Part shown: positions 24,650 to 35,044 of the stretch, in pieces
How the letters are laid out: every line of letters begins with the position of its first letter
How positions within the stretch are numbered: the first letter of the stretch is position 1
Assembly: GCF_036370855.1 (NCBI RefSeq)
Contig: NC_088099.1
Coordinates: forward strand, 91,327,820 to 91,391,819
Reading direction: 5' to 3'
DNA: 64,000 bases
Origin: Dromaius novaehollandiae
Taxonomy: Eukaryota > Chordata > Aves > Casuariiformes > Dromaiidae
Program-made: the position numbers and the translations under genes
Notes under the pieces: model-generated
What the model saw: the letters and a program-made list of their open reading frames with translations, nothing else
Databases searched by the model: none
What the model was told of the DNA's origin: nothing

Positions 24650-27310
24650 TTTACTCGAAATGAAAAAGAACTTACTGATATTTCATCTGTGCTGCTTCTA
24701 TACACTTATGTTGCTTCCATAGCGTTTTGTTTGCAGTGATACAAACATCACTTCTTATTGATTGGATTTGATGTTGAGGAAAAATTACTCATGATGTGTC
24801 CTTGCTGCTCTTTTATCATAGTGTCCTATAATTTACTTTCAAACAAAGAGAGGTAAATCATTGTTTTTCTCTCTCTGCATTAGCAAGCCTACCTAGATAT
24901 TAAAAAAAAAAAAAATCAAAACCTTTTAATGGCATCTTTTATTCTCCATCGTACCCCTTTTATGACATCTCATCCTGTCTTCAGTAAATAGGATGAACCC
25001 AGCTGCTTGATATCTAAAGTAAAGGAAAAGTTCTTTCCTGTGTGCAGCGCATACAAAAGACAAACAAATGCTTTATGTTGTGGGTAGGTTTTGTTTTGTT
25101 TTGTTCCCCCCGATGACTTTGTAAAACAGGATTACAAACATAGTCAAAGGGAGAAGAAACGTGGGCAGAACCTGGATAGTAAAGTTCAGCTTGCTGCTGT
25201 GCAGACTTCTCCAAGTCTTTGTGTAGCTCCAGTAGTATTTAGCTCTTAATATGGATGCTTCAGCTTGTGTCTTGCTAAGGGCAGTGAGAGCTGCTGGTAG
25301 GAAGGACAGATGCAATAAACATAGCAAACTGGGAAAAATAACAGGAAGGCTCTGAAGAAGAAAGCGCACGTCTTTTCCTCCTTTTGGTTAAGAAAGCGCA
25401 TGTCTTTTCCTCCTTTTGGTTAAGTAACTGTGACTTATTTAATTTGGGACAGTAAAGAAGGAATTAGCTTGTGTGTCAGACAAGCTTTTGGAGGTTTTGA
25501 AAATTTTCTTGGAGAAATTTATCATTGCAAAATCAAGGTGTCATTGGCTTAAGTGGAAGAGGCAATTGTGGAATCATGAAATTAAAGGAGAAAGAAGGAA
25601 TAACTTAAGAAGTTTGCTAGCTACTACCCACATTTACATTTTAAAACTGGCAATCGGAAGATCAGGCTAGCAATAAATTAATGTTATGAAATGAAAAGCA
25701 CCTGTGAAATTGCTCTTTGTGTCTTCTGTTATTGCTCAGCCAGAGCTTGGCTCTGCTAAGAGTTGTGCTCAACTAGCAAGCTGTTTGGCAGTCACTCAAT
25801 CTGGGCTGCTTCATGCCTAGGCAGTACGTGACTGAGATGGTGAGCTATGAGCACAATGCAGAATGGGTATCGAAGATCTAGTGCCCTCCAAATTTCTTCC
25901 AGTAAAAACCAATAGTCAATATACTGCAGAGCTGCTTAAAATGCATAAAAACAAAATCATAAGCAACTGGCCATCTCATGCCTGGGGCTTCCTTTCCCCA
26001 GTATGCACTGGCTGCCTTGTCAGTAGCCTCACTGGGCAAAATCTTTGGCTCACTCCTTATTGCCTTCACCTCTTCTCGAGCTCTGAGAAGATGGTGTCTT
26101 ATTCTTCTGTAATATATGTCTACTTAGAATAAAAAAAAATACTTATTGTGGTACAAATGAAGTTTATTTGATGCATATTTTGTCTCATTTCAATTGAATT
26201 TTGCTATATTGTGGGCTAGTGATAGTCGGTTCAGGAACTGCCCCCCCCCAACCTTTCTACCCCACATACATGTGTTATTGTTCTTGGTTATAAAATACTC
26301 AAATTGCATTCTATTTTGATTGTTTTCATTTTTAGATGTCAGCTCTTCAAACTTCACCTTTCTTACTATTTATTTTAAAATTTATAACTTTGCGTGAACG
26401 TTCCGCAAAGTGTTTATGTTGCCAAGCACAGTTTTATGAGGGACAACTTGTTTGACCAAACTAAATCACATTTCCTAATATTCATTCTGTTTTATTGGAG
26501 GTCTGTAATTAAGTGATGAATCTGGTGTTCTTCCAGCGCTCATGTGCCCTGCTGGAACTTCCAGTAGAATTTGTCTCTTGATAAAGATTGGTGTAACAGT
26601 TCTATGTCATTCTCAGTACTTTAACATATGTTTCTTTTAGAGATATGGCTCAAGTTAAACCAAGAGTGGTCTCATCACTTTCAGTCCCATCATTTCCTTC
26701 AACCAGATAACTTTTTTTGCTCTGCAGACTTAACAATTAACCGGAACTTATGATGTGCCTTGTGAAGCTGTGACACTGCACTTGTCTGGTCCTCATTACT
26801 TTTTACTTCTGACCAAACCATTTCTACTTTGATTCGTATTTTGATTAACTGAAACTCTGTGCAGACTTTGTGCTCTTCTAGCAGGATTTGCATTTTCAAT
26901 TTCGATACCTATATAAGAATCACTTCCCAGCAGAAGTTTTTCCCTTCTCTAGCTGACTCTGGTAAGAACTAAGCACAAAAAGGGACTATACTTCCTGAAT
27001 GATGTTTGAAGCAAATGTTGTAAAAGTCACCTATGTTCAGTTAATTTTATTGAGAAATCTTTGATGCTATTGAGTTGATATTGGTACAATTGATCTCCTG
27101 TCAGAGATGCCTCACTCTGCATCTCTTGGGTAAGTTTTTGATGCAAGATAACCAGGTCTTAGCAGACATATCTGTATTCTGGGAATTGCTTGAACAAGTC
27201 TTAAGCTGAAGGCTATTTTTCAGGAGAGTCTAACTCTAGGCTTTTTAATAAAAAGGCTAATACCTACCAGTAATGTGTCTACCTGCTCAGCTTTTACAGA
27301 CATTGAAATT
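24650..27310. other. Gene-free interval
   Basis: No gene recognised. It contains an A-run near 24901-24914, a (GTTTT)n stretch around 25088-25106, a 32-bp tandem duplication at 25358, and a C9 run near 26241. Open frames are at most 98 codons with no signature. Confidence 0.55.
25358..25421. repeat. 32-bp tandem duplication
   Basis: Two adjacent 32-bp copies (25358-25389 and 25390-25421) differ at one base: C in GCGCACG versus T in GCGCATG. The mismatch removes a CpG from the second copy, as expected from deamination after a fairly recent duplication. Confidence 0.95.
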
Positions 27311-27316
27311 TCAGAT

Positions 27317-27317
<1 letters not shown>

Positions 27318-27375
<58 letters not shown>

Positions 27376-27378
27376 TAC

Positions 27379-27435
<57 letters not shown>

Positions 27436-27436
27436 G
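27318..27436. repeat. Compound (GT)n-(AT)n-(AC)n palindromic microsatellite
   Basis: (GT)26 at 27318-27369, a short AT-rich link, an AT alternation at about 27379-27396, (AC)n at about 27397-27429, then a further AT tail. Because GT and AC tracts are reverse complements, the whole is a long inverted repeat that can fold into a hairpin with an arm of about 30 bp. Open frames across it (Thr-His or Cys-Val runs) are artefacts. Confidence 0.97.
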
Positions 27437-29093
27437 TTTTTTGTTGCTGTAAGTTGTTTTGTTTGTTTTTTGTGAGTCCTTAAGTGCAAGCTGCAGCATA
27501 TGACAATAAATCATGTTTCCCTTTGCCATTGGTCACTGTGAGAGGGTATATAAATCCAGCTTTATTGACTCTAGGAATTGTTTTGATTTTGGAACCCACT
27601 ATCATTTTGTATTTCTTTTGCAAACAGTACATTATTGTTTCTGTTTGTTCTTAATTTGTTTTCCATTTCTCCTGATTTCAGACATTAATCTCATTGCATA
27701 ATGTATTTACAGCAAAATTAGTCTTCCTTGTTCTCTCCTTTTTTGATCCTTTGTAAAACGCTGGCTGATGAAGCAGTAAAGTTCCCATTAGTTTTCAACA
27801 TCGTGCTTCATATTTAATCTTTATGGCAGTCCCATAGACAGCTCACTGGATGACTGACCCTAGCACAACACCAGTACAGTTGCTTTACCAAGTGTTGTGA
27901 TCGCAACTAGAGCAGTTGTGAGCAGAGTCTGAGCTTGCGTTACACCAATTTACTCGGATGAGAGTTCCCCAAGATTATGAGCATGTTTTCATTGATGCTG
28001 TGGTTGTTTCCACTACCACCTCCCAAAGAAACATCAGCTCATTCCTCAAGAGTCTCTCTGAAATGCCTATTTATCATGATTCCCTGGTCTGACTGAGTAT
28101 CTCTGCTGGAAGAAAAGAAGGTTTTTTCCTCCTTGTCAGATTTGAGGAACTTCTTTGCAGACTTTTATTGATTTCTATCCGTGACTTTGTCTCAGTACTG
28201 TAATAAACTGCAATAGAAATATTGTTTTATAAATAAACCAAAGGTTATTGCACAGCCCCTTTTGCACAGGATTTGATCAAGTGCGATTATATTGTAGTGA
28301 GCTGACACTTGAAAATCTGTGATGAAATTCAGAAAGGGTAATATTGAGTCATTACCAACCTATCTGAATTTAATTTCTATCCTCCTGTGTCAGGATGACG
28401 GAGAAAGTGAATTAAATGTGTGCTGATCAGTAATCTAGACAATGTCTTACCTCCAAATATTTTCTGTTCTAGAGATGGACCAGCTAGCTATTTGTAAATT
28501 AGCACACTTTATCTCACCACCCCTCCCAGAGTATCTTTTAAAATATAGAGCATTAAAATATTAAAATTAAAAATTCCCTCACTTTTTTTAACCACTCAAG
28601 TTCCAGTTAAGGCTTAGCAGATAAGAAAAAAATATAATTCAAGTGTTGTCAGGTTCAAGAGGAGGGGAGAAAAAGAAACACTGCTTATCTTGCTAAGATT
28701 CATTTCTTTGTCTTCTGGGTGACAATATTACTGTTTATTTTTTCTTCTCTACCTCTTTTCTCCCACAATAGAAATGTATGTCATCATTTTCATGAATTTG
28801 TCATGGATCCTGGCATCCCAAAGAGGGTTTTACTTTTGTTTGCCTGACTTGTCTTTTAATAGATCCACCAGTTCCCAGCAACTCCCTTATCAGTTGTTAG
28901 CCCTGGAAGTGTTCTGATTTTCAGCATCTGTTCTGTTGAATCGCATTTTTTCAGTTGAACGAATGTCAGAAAGCAAGAGCTCCATTTCATTGGTTCTGTT
29001 CTGCACCTTAGCAGTGCTAGCCACAGAGCTGGGGAGGGGAGTTTGGTTTCTTTGTGTGTATGGTGGGGTGCAATGGTTTAATACAGCCTTTAC

Positions 29094-29143
29094 TTTGACC
29101 ACTTCTCCACCATTTGACCACTTTGACCACCATTTCCACCACT
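29094..29143. repeat. Short degenerate tandem repeat (TTTGACCAC-like)
   Basis: Several imperfect copies of TTTGACCAC and CCACCATTT follow each other, giving a CCA-rich stretch. The array is slipped and degenerate, with no clear protein or regulatory meaning. Confidence 0.7.
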
Positions 29144-29189
29144 TGTCTTATAGCAGGGTGCCTGAGGTGACACGTCTAAATTCTCTGCA

Positions 29190-29238
29190 CTGTGGCTCCT
29201 GCCCACTAGACTGTGGCCTGCCCACTAAACTGTGGCCG
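29190..29238. repeat. About 20-bp tandem repeat (CTGTGGC...CCCACTA)
   Basis: Two to three imperfect copies of CTGTGGCCTGCCCACTA, the last truncated after CTGTGGCC. It lies about 50 bases from the TTTGACCAC array, so the two form one slippage-prone patch. Confidence 0.75.
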
Positions 29239-31669
29239 GTGTTTGGATGTTGCTATGTCAGGTCTGTTTTGTGTGTTGAGACTTCGTTCAATGTGGCTAA
29301 TTGCTAGATTAGCAGCAGGAACTCTGAATAAGGCTATACTGCAGGGGAGTGTTTCCCTGCTATTTCTGTGAGCTCTAAGCAGTAAGCCTATCTATTTCCT
29401 CATCAAGGTTCTGCCTTAGAAAAAAAAGTAATTTTCTTAGACATGTGAATTTGGGATAGCTTTTTCATCTCTCTTCCAGATCTGCTGATAGTGTCCCCTA
29501 TGGATGTCATTTTCAAAATCCTCCCTGTTTGTTTGGGGTTTTTTGTTTTGTTTGTTTCTTCTTTATATGATTTTGGCCATTCTTTTTCCTTCCAGCTATG
29601 CTCTTGGAAAGTCACTTCCTTATCTCGGTAATTTAGAAAGAATGCCACAACATAAAACCTTCTCTGGTTAGCTCAGTTTCTGGAACAACAATCCTTAAGT
29701 ACAGTGACATGTGCTGGCTTTTTCTTAAGCAAACAAAACTTGCTCTTTATTTCCAATGAATGGCTGAAAGAAAGTAAAATGTTGTAGACCATGTGCTGGG
29801 GTTTTGAAGTCCGGAGAGATCACATGTTCTCAGCATCTCTACCTTGTACTTAAAGTTCCCTCTAGCAGCTGCTGCCATACAGGACATTGGTATATCTGTT
29901 CCCCATTTCATGCTCTTTGCAAGGGTTAGTCTCTCCTTCCCTGTCCTTGCAATAGCTCTTCTCACAAAATCCAGGAACTTCTAAACTCTGGCACTCACAA
30001 AGCTGCTGTCAGTAGAGCTGTCGTATCAAGGACTAAACATCCCTGAGCTCTGGTGAAGGTGTCTGCATGTCTAGATCTGCCTTAGATTGTTTAGGATAAA
30101 TTATAATTCAGCTTTCAGTAGTTGAATAGAAGCTCTCTCTAATCATCCTGAATTTATTTTGACAGCTAAACCAGAGGAGTCCCAGAGGTCTATTTCACTA
30201 TGTAGTAGTGAAAACAGTATGTTAAAAATTCATGACCAAATCAGTTCTGGAAAAAGTAGTTTATTGTTGCCTGACAGTGACAGGAACATGAGACGGGTTT
30301 GGAAAGGATCCTGAAAGAGCAGAGAGAAGAATCTAATGATCATTTCTTGTGGGCAGAGGAACAAAATGGAAAGATTCCCACTCAAACAGGTCATGTGTTC
30401 CTATGGTGTAGGCAGGTGCTAAAAGCCTGCTTCAGTACACTTTTTCCAATCCCCAGGGGAGGAGGAGGAGGATGTTGCAAGCTAATTAAGACCACTGGAA
30501 GGATTAAAGATTAATGATATAATTGAAATGCTCAGCTGTGGGATGTATTCAGTGAAGAAAGACTCTACTCAAGGGATGACTTCCTAGGGAAACACTTTGT
30601 AATTTCTGCATAGAGTTTAAGTATAGAGAAGGGTTGAAACTGGCAAATGAGGATATCAGATGATGGGTTTTTTTTAAACAGACAGTGTTAGTGATAGCTC
30701 TTCATCTGGTTAGGATACAGATGTGGTCAGGAAGAATGAACTCTGAAATATATTCATACATACAGATGCCAGGTAAGTATACAACAAAATTGAGGAATCT
30801 GAACCATGGAATAAAGTGTTCAATTCTGTGTTTTAGAGATAATAGAAATCAGTTGCCAATTCAAGCAAGAACATAAATGATACATGCTGCCTAGGAAAAT
30901 TAGAAGTGGTGAGCTAGGCATGTGCTAATGTCACAGGACTGAGAGGTATAGTCAATATGTGGAAGTACTGAGATAGAAGAAAGACAGAAGCTGGTATGTT
31001 TGCAGACTAGACCTCCCTATAAGCTGTGAGGAACTCACTGGAAACATGTGAGATGGAAAAGATCCAGGTGTATGGCATTCATGACACATTGGCCAACTAG
31101 TACAGACAGGAGAAATGCCAGTGCAGTCCTGAAATGTGTGAAAAGAAGCATTTCTAATACAAGTGGAGTTACTGAACTCATCATAAACAGCCCTGCTGAG
31201 GCCTCATTTTATAAAACTCTTTTGCTCACCTATGGCTGCTAGGAATGTCAGGAGGGTGATGAGCCCATTTTGTGAAGGGAAGCTAGGATGCACTGGCAAA
31301 GGGCTGAGCTAGCAAATGAGCAAAATGAGGGTCAAGAGGAGATAGGCTTGTTCTCCATGGATTGTTCTCCATGAATGAGGACATTGGGTTTTAATTGAAG
31401 GAAAACATCACCACAAGAACAGGTGGGTATAAATTTTCCATCTATAAATTAAGACTGGAAATTAGAAGCATCAGGGTCTAAACAGTCTGTCTGGGGCAGG
31501 TGGGGGGAACAGTTAACTTTACATTGTAACTTGACTAGCTGATGAAAAGAAGCATATAAAGCAATGCAAGGATGTTACAGGATGATATTCAGTGACTCTG
31601 GTGTCCTTCAGTTCCTGTGTTCCTAAATATGATTAAAGACACTTTTACCTGATGATAATGGACAATACC

Positions 31670-31888
31670 TGAACATAAGGAAATGCTTTTTTACTGTGAG
31701 AGTGGCTGAACACCAGAACAGGTTGCCCAGAGAGGTTGTGGAGTCTCCATCTTTGGAGATACTCAAGACCTGACTGCACACATCCATGAGCAGCCTGCGC
31801 TAGCTGATCTTCCTTGAGCAGGAAGGGGGTTCAACCAGATGATCTCCAAAGGTCTCTTCCATCTGCAGCAATCCTGTGATTTTTCGTA
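31670..31888 (+). mobile_element. CR1 LINE 3' end fragment (5' truncated)
   Basis: About 220 bases read as the well-known 3' end of chicken-repeat-1 retrotransposons: the block around GGTTGCCCAGAGAGGTTGTG (31721-31740), the following GAGTCTCCAT...GGAGATACTCAAGACC stretch, GATGATCTCCAAAGGTC near 31838, and a terminal ATCCTGTGATTTTT in place of the usual short 3' octamer repeats. CR1 copies are normally heavily 5' truncated, as here. It is degraded, non-coding and inactive. Orientation is with the + strand. Confidence 0.93.
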
Positions 31889-33813
31889 ATTTTAGAACTA
31901 ACTCATATTGCTACTAGCTATCAAATTAGGAGCATGAGAGCTGTTGCTCTCAGGAGCCTGAACAAAACACAGAACAGCTAAAAGCTGATTGCACAGGTCT
32001 AGGTCATGATTGACCTTGCAGTTCTAGGAAGCTCTTGCAGCTTATGGGATCTTTCCTACTCATAGCAAGTCCTAGCAGATGGGATCTTAGAGCTTCCATC
32101 GGCATCAAGGTGGAGGCACATCTGTGCTGCCACACGCCCCTGTGCGCTCAGCGCTGTGTGCAGCCCTGCCTTGGCCTGTCCTGTTCTCTTCCAGCCATGG
32201 CCTCACCGGGCTTGGGCAGCGTGGGGATGATTCCTGCAGTATCCATCCTGGGGAGGTCTTTTTCAAAAACCAGAGATTGGGGCTTCTGGGGCTCTTTGTT
32301 CCACCCCACAGCATGATGTGCTGACCCTTCCCCCTTCCCCCACCTTTAGTTTGCTTTGTCTTTTAGCAACTAGCTGTTGCCTCCTAAGCTTCAGGTTTCA
32401 CCAGTATCTCTGCTACAGATGCATGTTTATCCTTCAGTGTATCATACTGCTTTTCAGAAATGACTTTCTGTGCTAAACTGTTTTGTGGAGTAGAATTGTC
32501 ACCTGGTGAAGCAGGCAAAAACAATATTTTCTTTAGGAAGGGAACAATTTACCTTAACTGTAGCCTATGTAATCCTATTTCTCTTTCCCTTGAGATAACA
32601 ACTGATATTTTCTAAGAAGTCCAGAGACCGTGAATGTTTTACCTGTCTTTCGCAAACTGTCTGTAATCAGTGTTAAAGTCCATACTTTTGCCTCTGTATC
32701 AGATCTGTTCATGGAAATACACTGTTGACAGCCACAGTCAGCCATATGTATATAAGTTAACAGCAAGAATTGTAAAGAATTAGAATCCTTATTAAAGACT
32801 GGCAAAGATAAATATCAGAATTTCAGATTGCTACCAACAGAGGAATGCACTTGAAATAAATTATCTGTCTGGTATTTTGAAATATTTTGGCCAAAGGTTG
32901 TTCAGACTTATGAAAGCATCTGAGAGTCTTACCAACTGGTTAAAATATCAGTTAGTATAGCAACTAAAAGAGACAATTGGAGCAATATATCCTGAGAACA
33001 TAAGATTGAATTTAAAATGATCATATTAGTCTCCACTTAATTCTAAGATACACTGTACAGATTGAGTTGGTGCTACAAAGATGGTGGAATGATAATGGTA
33101 ATAGATTATGTAGCAGTGAAGAGGTAGATGAAACCATTATTTGGTCACCTCCAGTTTTTCTTTTTGTTTCTCTTTAACTAGGATTTTGTTTCAACATGTG
33201 AAGCTTTTTAAAGCCTCCAACTTCCTTTATGCCACAAGAGAAATTTTCATTTCCATGCTTGGGTCACTAGCATGCAGGAAATTATCATGATCTAGAATCC
33301 TAAAGAACTGTAGACCTGTGGTTCAAATCTTTTGTAGCAAAAGTAGTTCAAAAAAATGTAGTTCCAGAAAAGGCTCACCATGCCAAACAGGTTCAGAGTG
33401 ATTTAGTTGAATATATATTTCTTTCTTTTTTTTTTTCTTTCTTTTTTTTTGTTTTCTAGTAGGTTACCTATGTCTCTAGCTTCGTTAATATGATTGCTCT
33501 TAACTTTACATAAGAGCTTTGGCGGTCTGGCTCTCAAATAAGGTGGAGTAATTCAAGAAGCTGCTGTTGCTTTATCAGAGATTACCTGTATTGCAGCAAA
33601 AGTGAATACCCACCAAACTTTTGCCAGAATGAATTGCAGTGGTTTATTACCGCAAACTTGCACAGAGGCTGTTCAGAGTGAAAGGGAGCTATGGCACTTG
33701 ACTCCTAGGCTGATGGAAAACTTTCCAAACAATCATCACTTAATTTATATAGAATTCAGTGGTGTTTTCTCCTTTTCTTATGAAAGTTTTGTCATATGCT
33801 TTGATTTTTTTCC

Positions 33814-33878
33814 CTAAAACCTAGAAATGAGTTTTCTCTAAAACCTAGCAATGACCTAGAAATGAAACCTAGAAATGA
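33814..33878. repeat. Imperfect tandem repeat of AAACCTAGAAATGA
   Basis: Four imperfect copies of the roughly 14-base unit (33816, 33841, 33853 and 33865, approximately), one with CAATGA in place of AAATGA and with variable spacing. It is immediately followed by a 10-bp hairpin (33881-33904). Confidence 0.85.
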
Positions 33879-33880
33879 TT

Positions 33881-33904
33881 ATACTGCAAAGAATTTTGCA
33901 GTAT
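33881..33904. repeat. 10-bp perfect inverted repeat
   Basis: Arms ATACTGCAAA (33881-33890) and TTTGCAGTAT (33895-33904) with a 4-base loop GAAT. It abuts the tandem array above, suggesting both came from the same replication-error process. Confidence 0.85.
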
Positions 33905-34008
33905 ATTGCAGAATATACAAAAGAATTTTCAGTACAGAATTAGGGCTTTCTGCTACGTGTTGAATGAAAACAAAATTTAATCACACATGATTCCAAGAAG
34001 TGTTTAGT

Positions 34009-34028
34009 GGAGGGGAGGGGGAGGGAGG
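34009..34028 (+). other. G-rich tract, G-quadruplex candidate
   Basis: Runs GG, GGGG, GGGGG, GGG and GG are separated by single A bases over 20 bases. Five runs of at least two G with one-base loops suffice for a two-tetrad quadruplex; only three runs reach three G, so a stable three-tetrad form is not assured. Confidence 0.5.
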
Positions 34029-35016
34029 ACTTTCATCGAACTCTGAGTGTTGAAACTACATACAGAGACACTTTAGCCACCTTGTACATCTCTTTCTTGT
34101 ACATGCTTAATGGCTATGGTTGTTAAATATAATTTCTCTATTTATTAGAGACCAAAGGCTTAAACCTTGTGTTCTTGTAAATAATAAAGCTCCACTGAAG
34201 TCAGTGAAGCAAGATCTGTTTGTCCCAAGTTATAAAGAAGTAGGCTTTAAAATACTTACCTTTGACTTAACTCTATTTCTTTTAAAAGCTTTAGCACAGA
34301 TTATACCTCAGCATGTGGCTAGGCCACCCTGAATGCACCTTTCCTCCTTTATCAAGGTCTGCAAGTGACTGGTATGAAGACAAGTAAATTCCCTGAATGC
34401 TGTCATTTCTTCCGTCTGTATTTTTAATATTGGAGATTCCCCGCTATCTAGACCTTCTCATCCCAAACAATGTCTCAGATATTGCATCAGAATAGTCAAA
34501 CTACTCCTTAGTCTTTATCATCCTTTTGAGATCCTCTTTTCTGCCTCTGCTCACGTTATACCCCTCCAGAAGTTAAAGCTAAGAGTTCTAAGTTTTCTTT
34601 CTACATCTTTTTGTCACATAAATTTTTCTCAGAATGCTGAGCTGAATTCCTTGACAACTTCACAACGCTTTTTTTTCCCTCTGTGACCCCTCCAAAAAGT
34701 CTATTTTACTGTCTTTTCATTTTGCAATTTTATTTATGTCAACTCTGGTACTTTTAGAATGAAACTAAAATTTTAGCGGATGCTTTCAGTCATGAAATGC
34801 TAATCTGATGAAACCTTAGTATTTTGTAGAAAAAACTGATTTGTTAACCTTTAAAGAAACTATCAAAATGTTTTGGAAGGTAGAAATACTGTTTTGGAAA
34901 AAATGAGCTTGGGAGTTTTCATTCTTAATTTATGGCTTTAAAATATTTACATAAATGTGCATATCATGTTTTACAACATTAAAAGTGTAGATATATCTCT
35001 TCTTTTTGAAAGAGTC

Positions 35017-35044
35017 AGTTGCAAGACTCTGTAGTCTTGCAACT
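35017..35044. repeat. 12-bp perfect inverted repeat
   Basis: Arms AGTTGCAAGACT (35017-35028) and AGTCTTGCAACT (35033-35044) with a 4-base loop CTGT. The stem is perfect over 12 bp, but the total is too short for a microRNA precursor and pairing stops immediately outside the arms. Confidence 0.9.

Larger units (their letters stand above)
27440..31665. other. Gene-free interval with minor tandem repeats
   Basis: No gene recognised; the longest frame (28936-29307, 123 codons) spans the short tandem repeats at 29.1-29.2 kb and has no domain. 30.3-31.5 kb, just ahead of the CR1 tail, reads like old interspersed repeat but I cannot assign a family. The word TTGTTCTCCATG is duplicated at 31348 and 31362. 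Confidence 0.5.

Noticed and set aside
24274..24722. Frames of 105-143 codons on both strands
   Set aside because: They depend on the (TG)32 tract and overlap each other antisense; no conserved motif.
27220..27529. Minus-strand frames with Cys-Val and Thr-His runs
   Set aside because: They are translations of the compound microsatellite.
28936..29307. 123-codon + strand frame as a possible gene
   Set aside because: It spans short tandem repeats, has no signal peptide or domain I recognise, and no splice or promoter context.
33318..33332. B-box-like GGTTCAAATC on the + strand
   Set aside because: An isolated match with no paired T-arm stem or A box.
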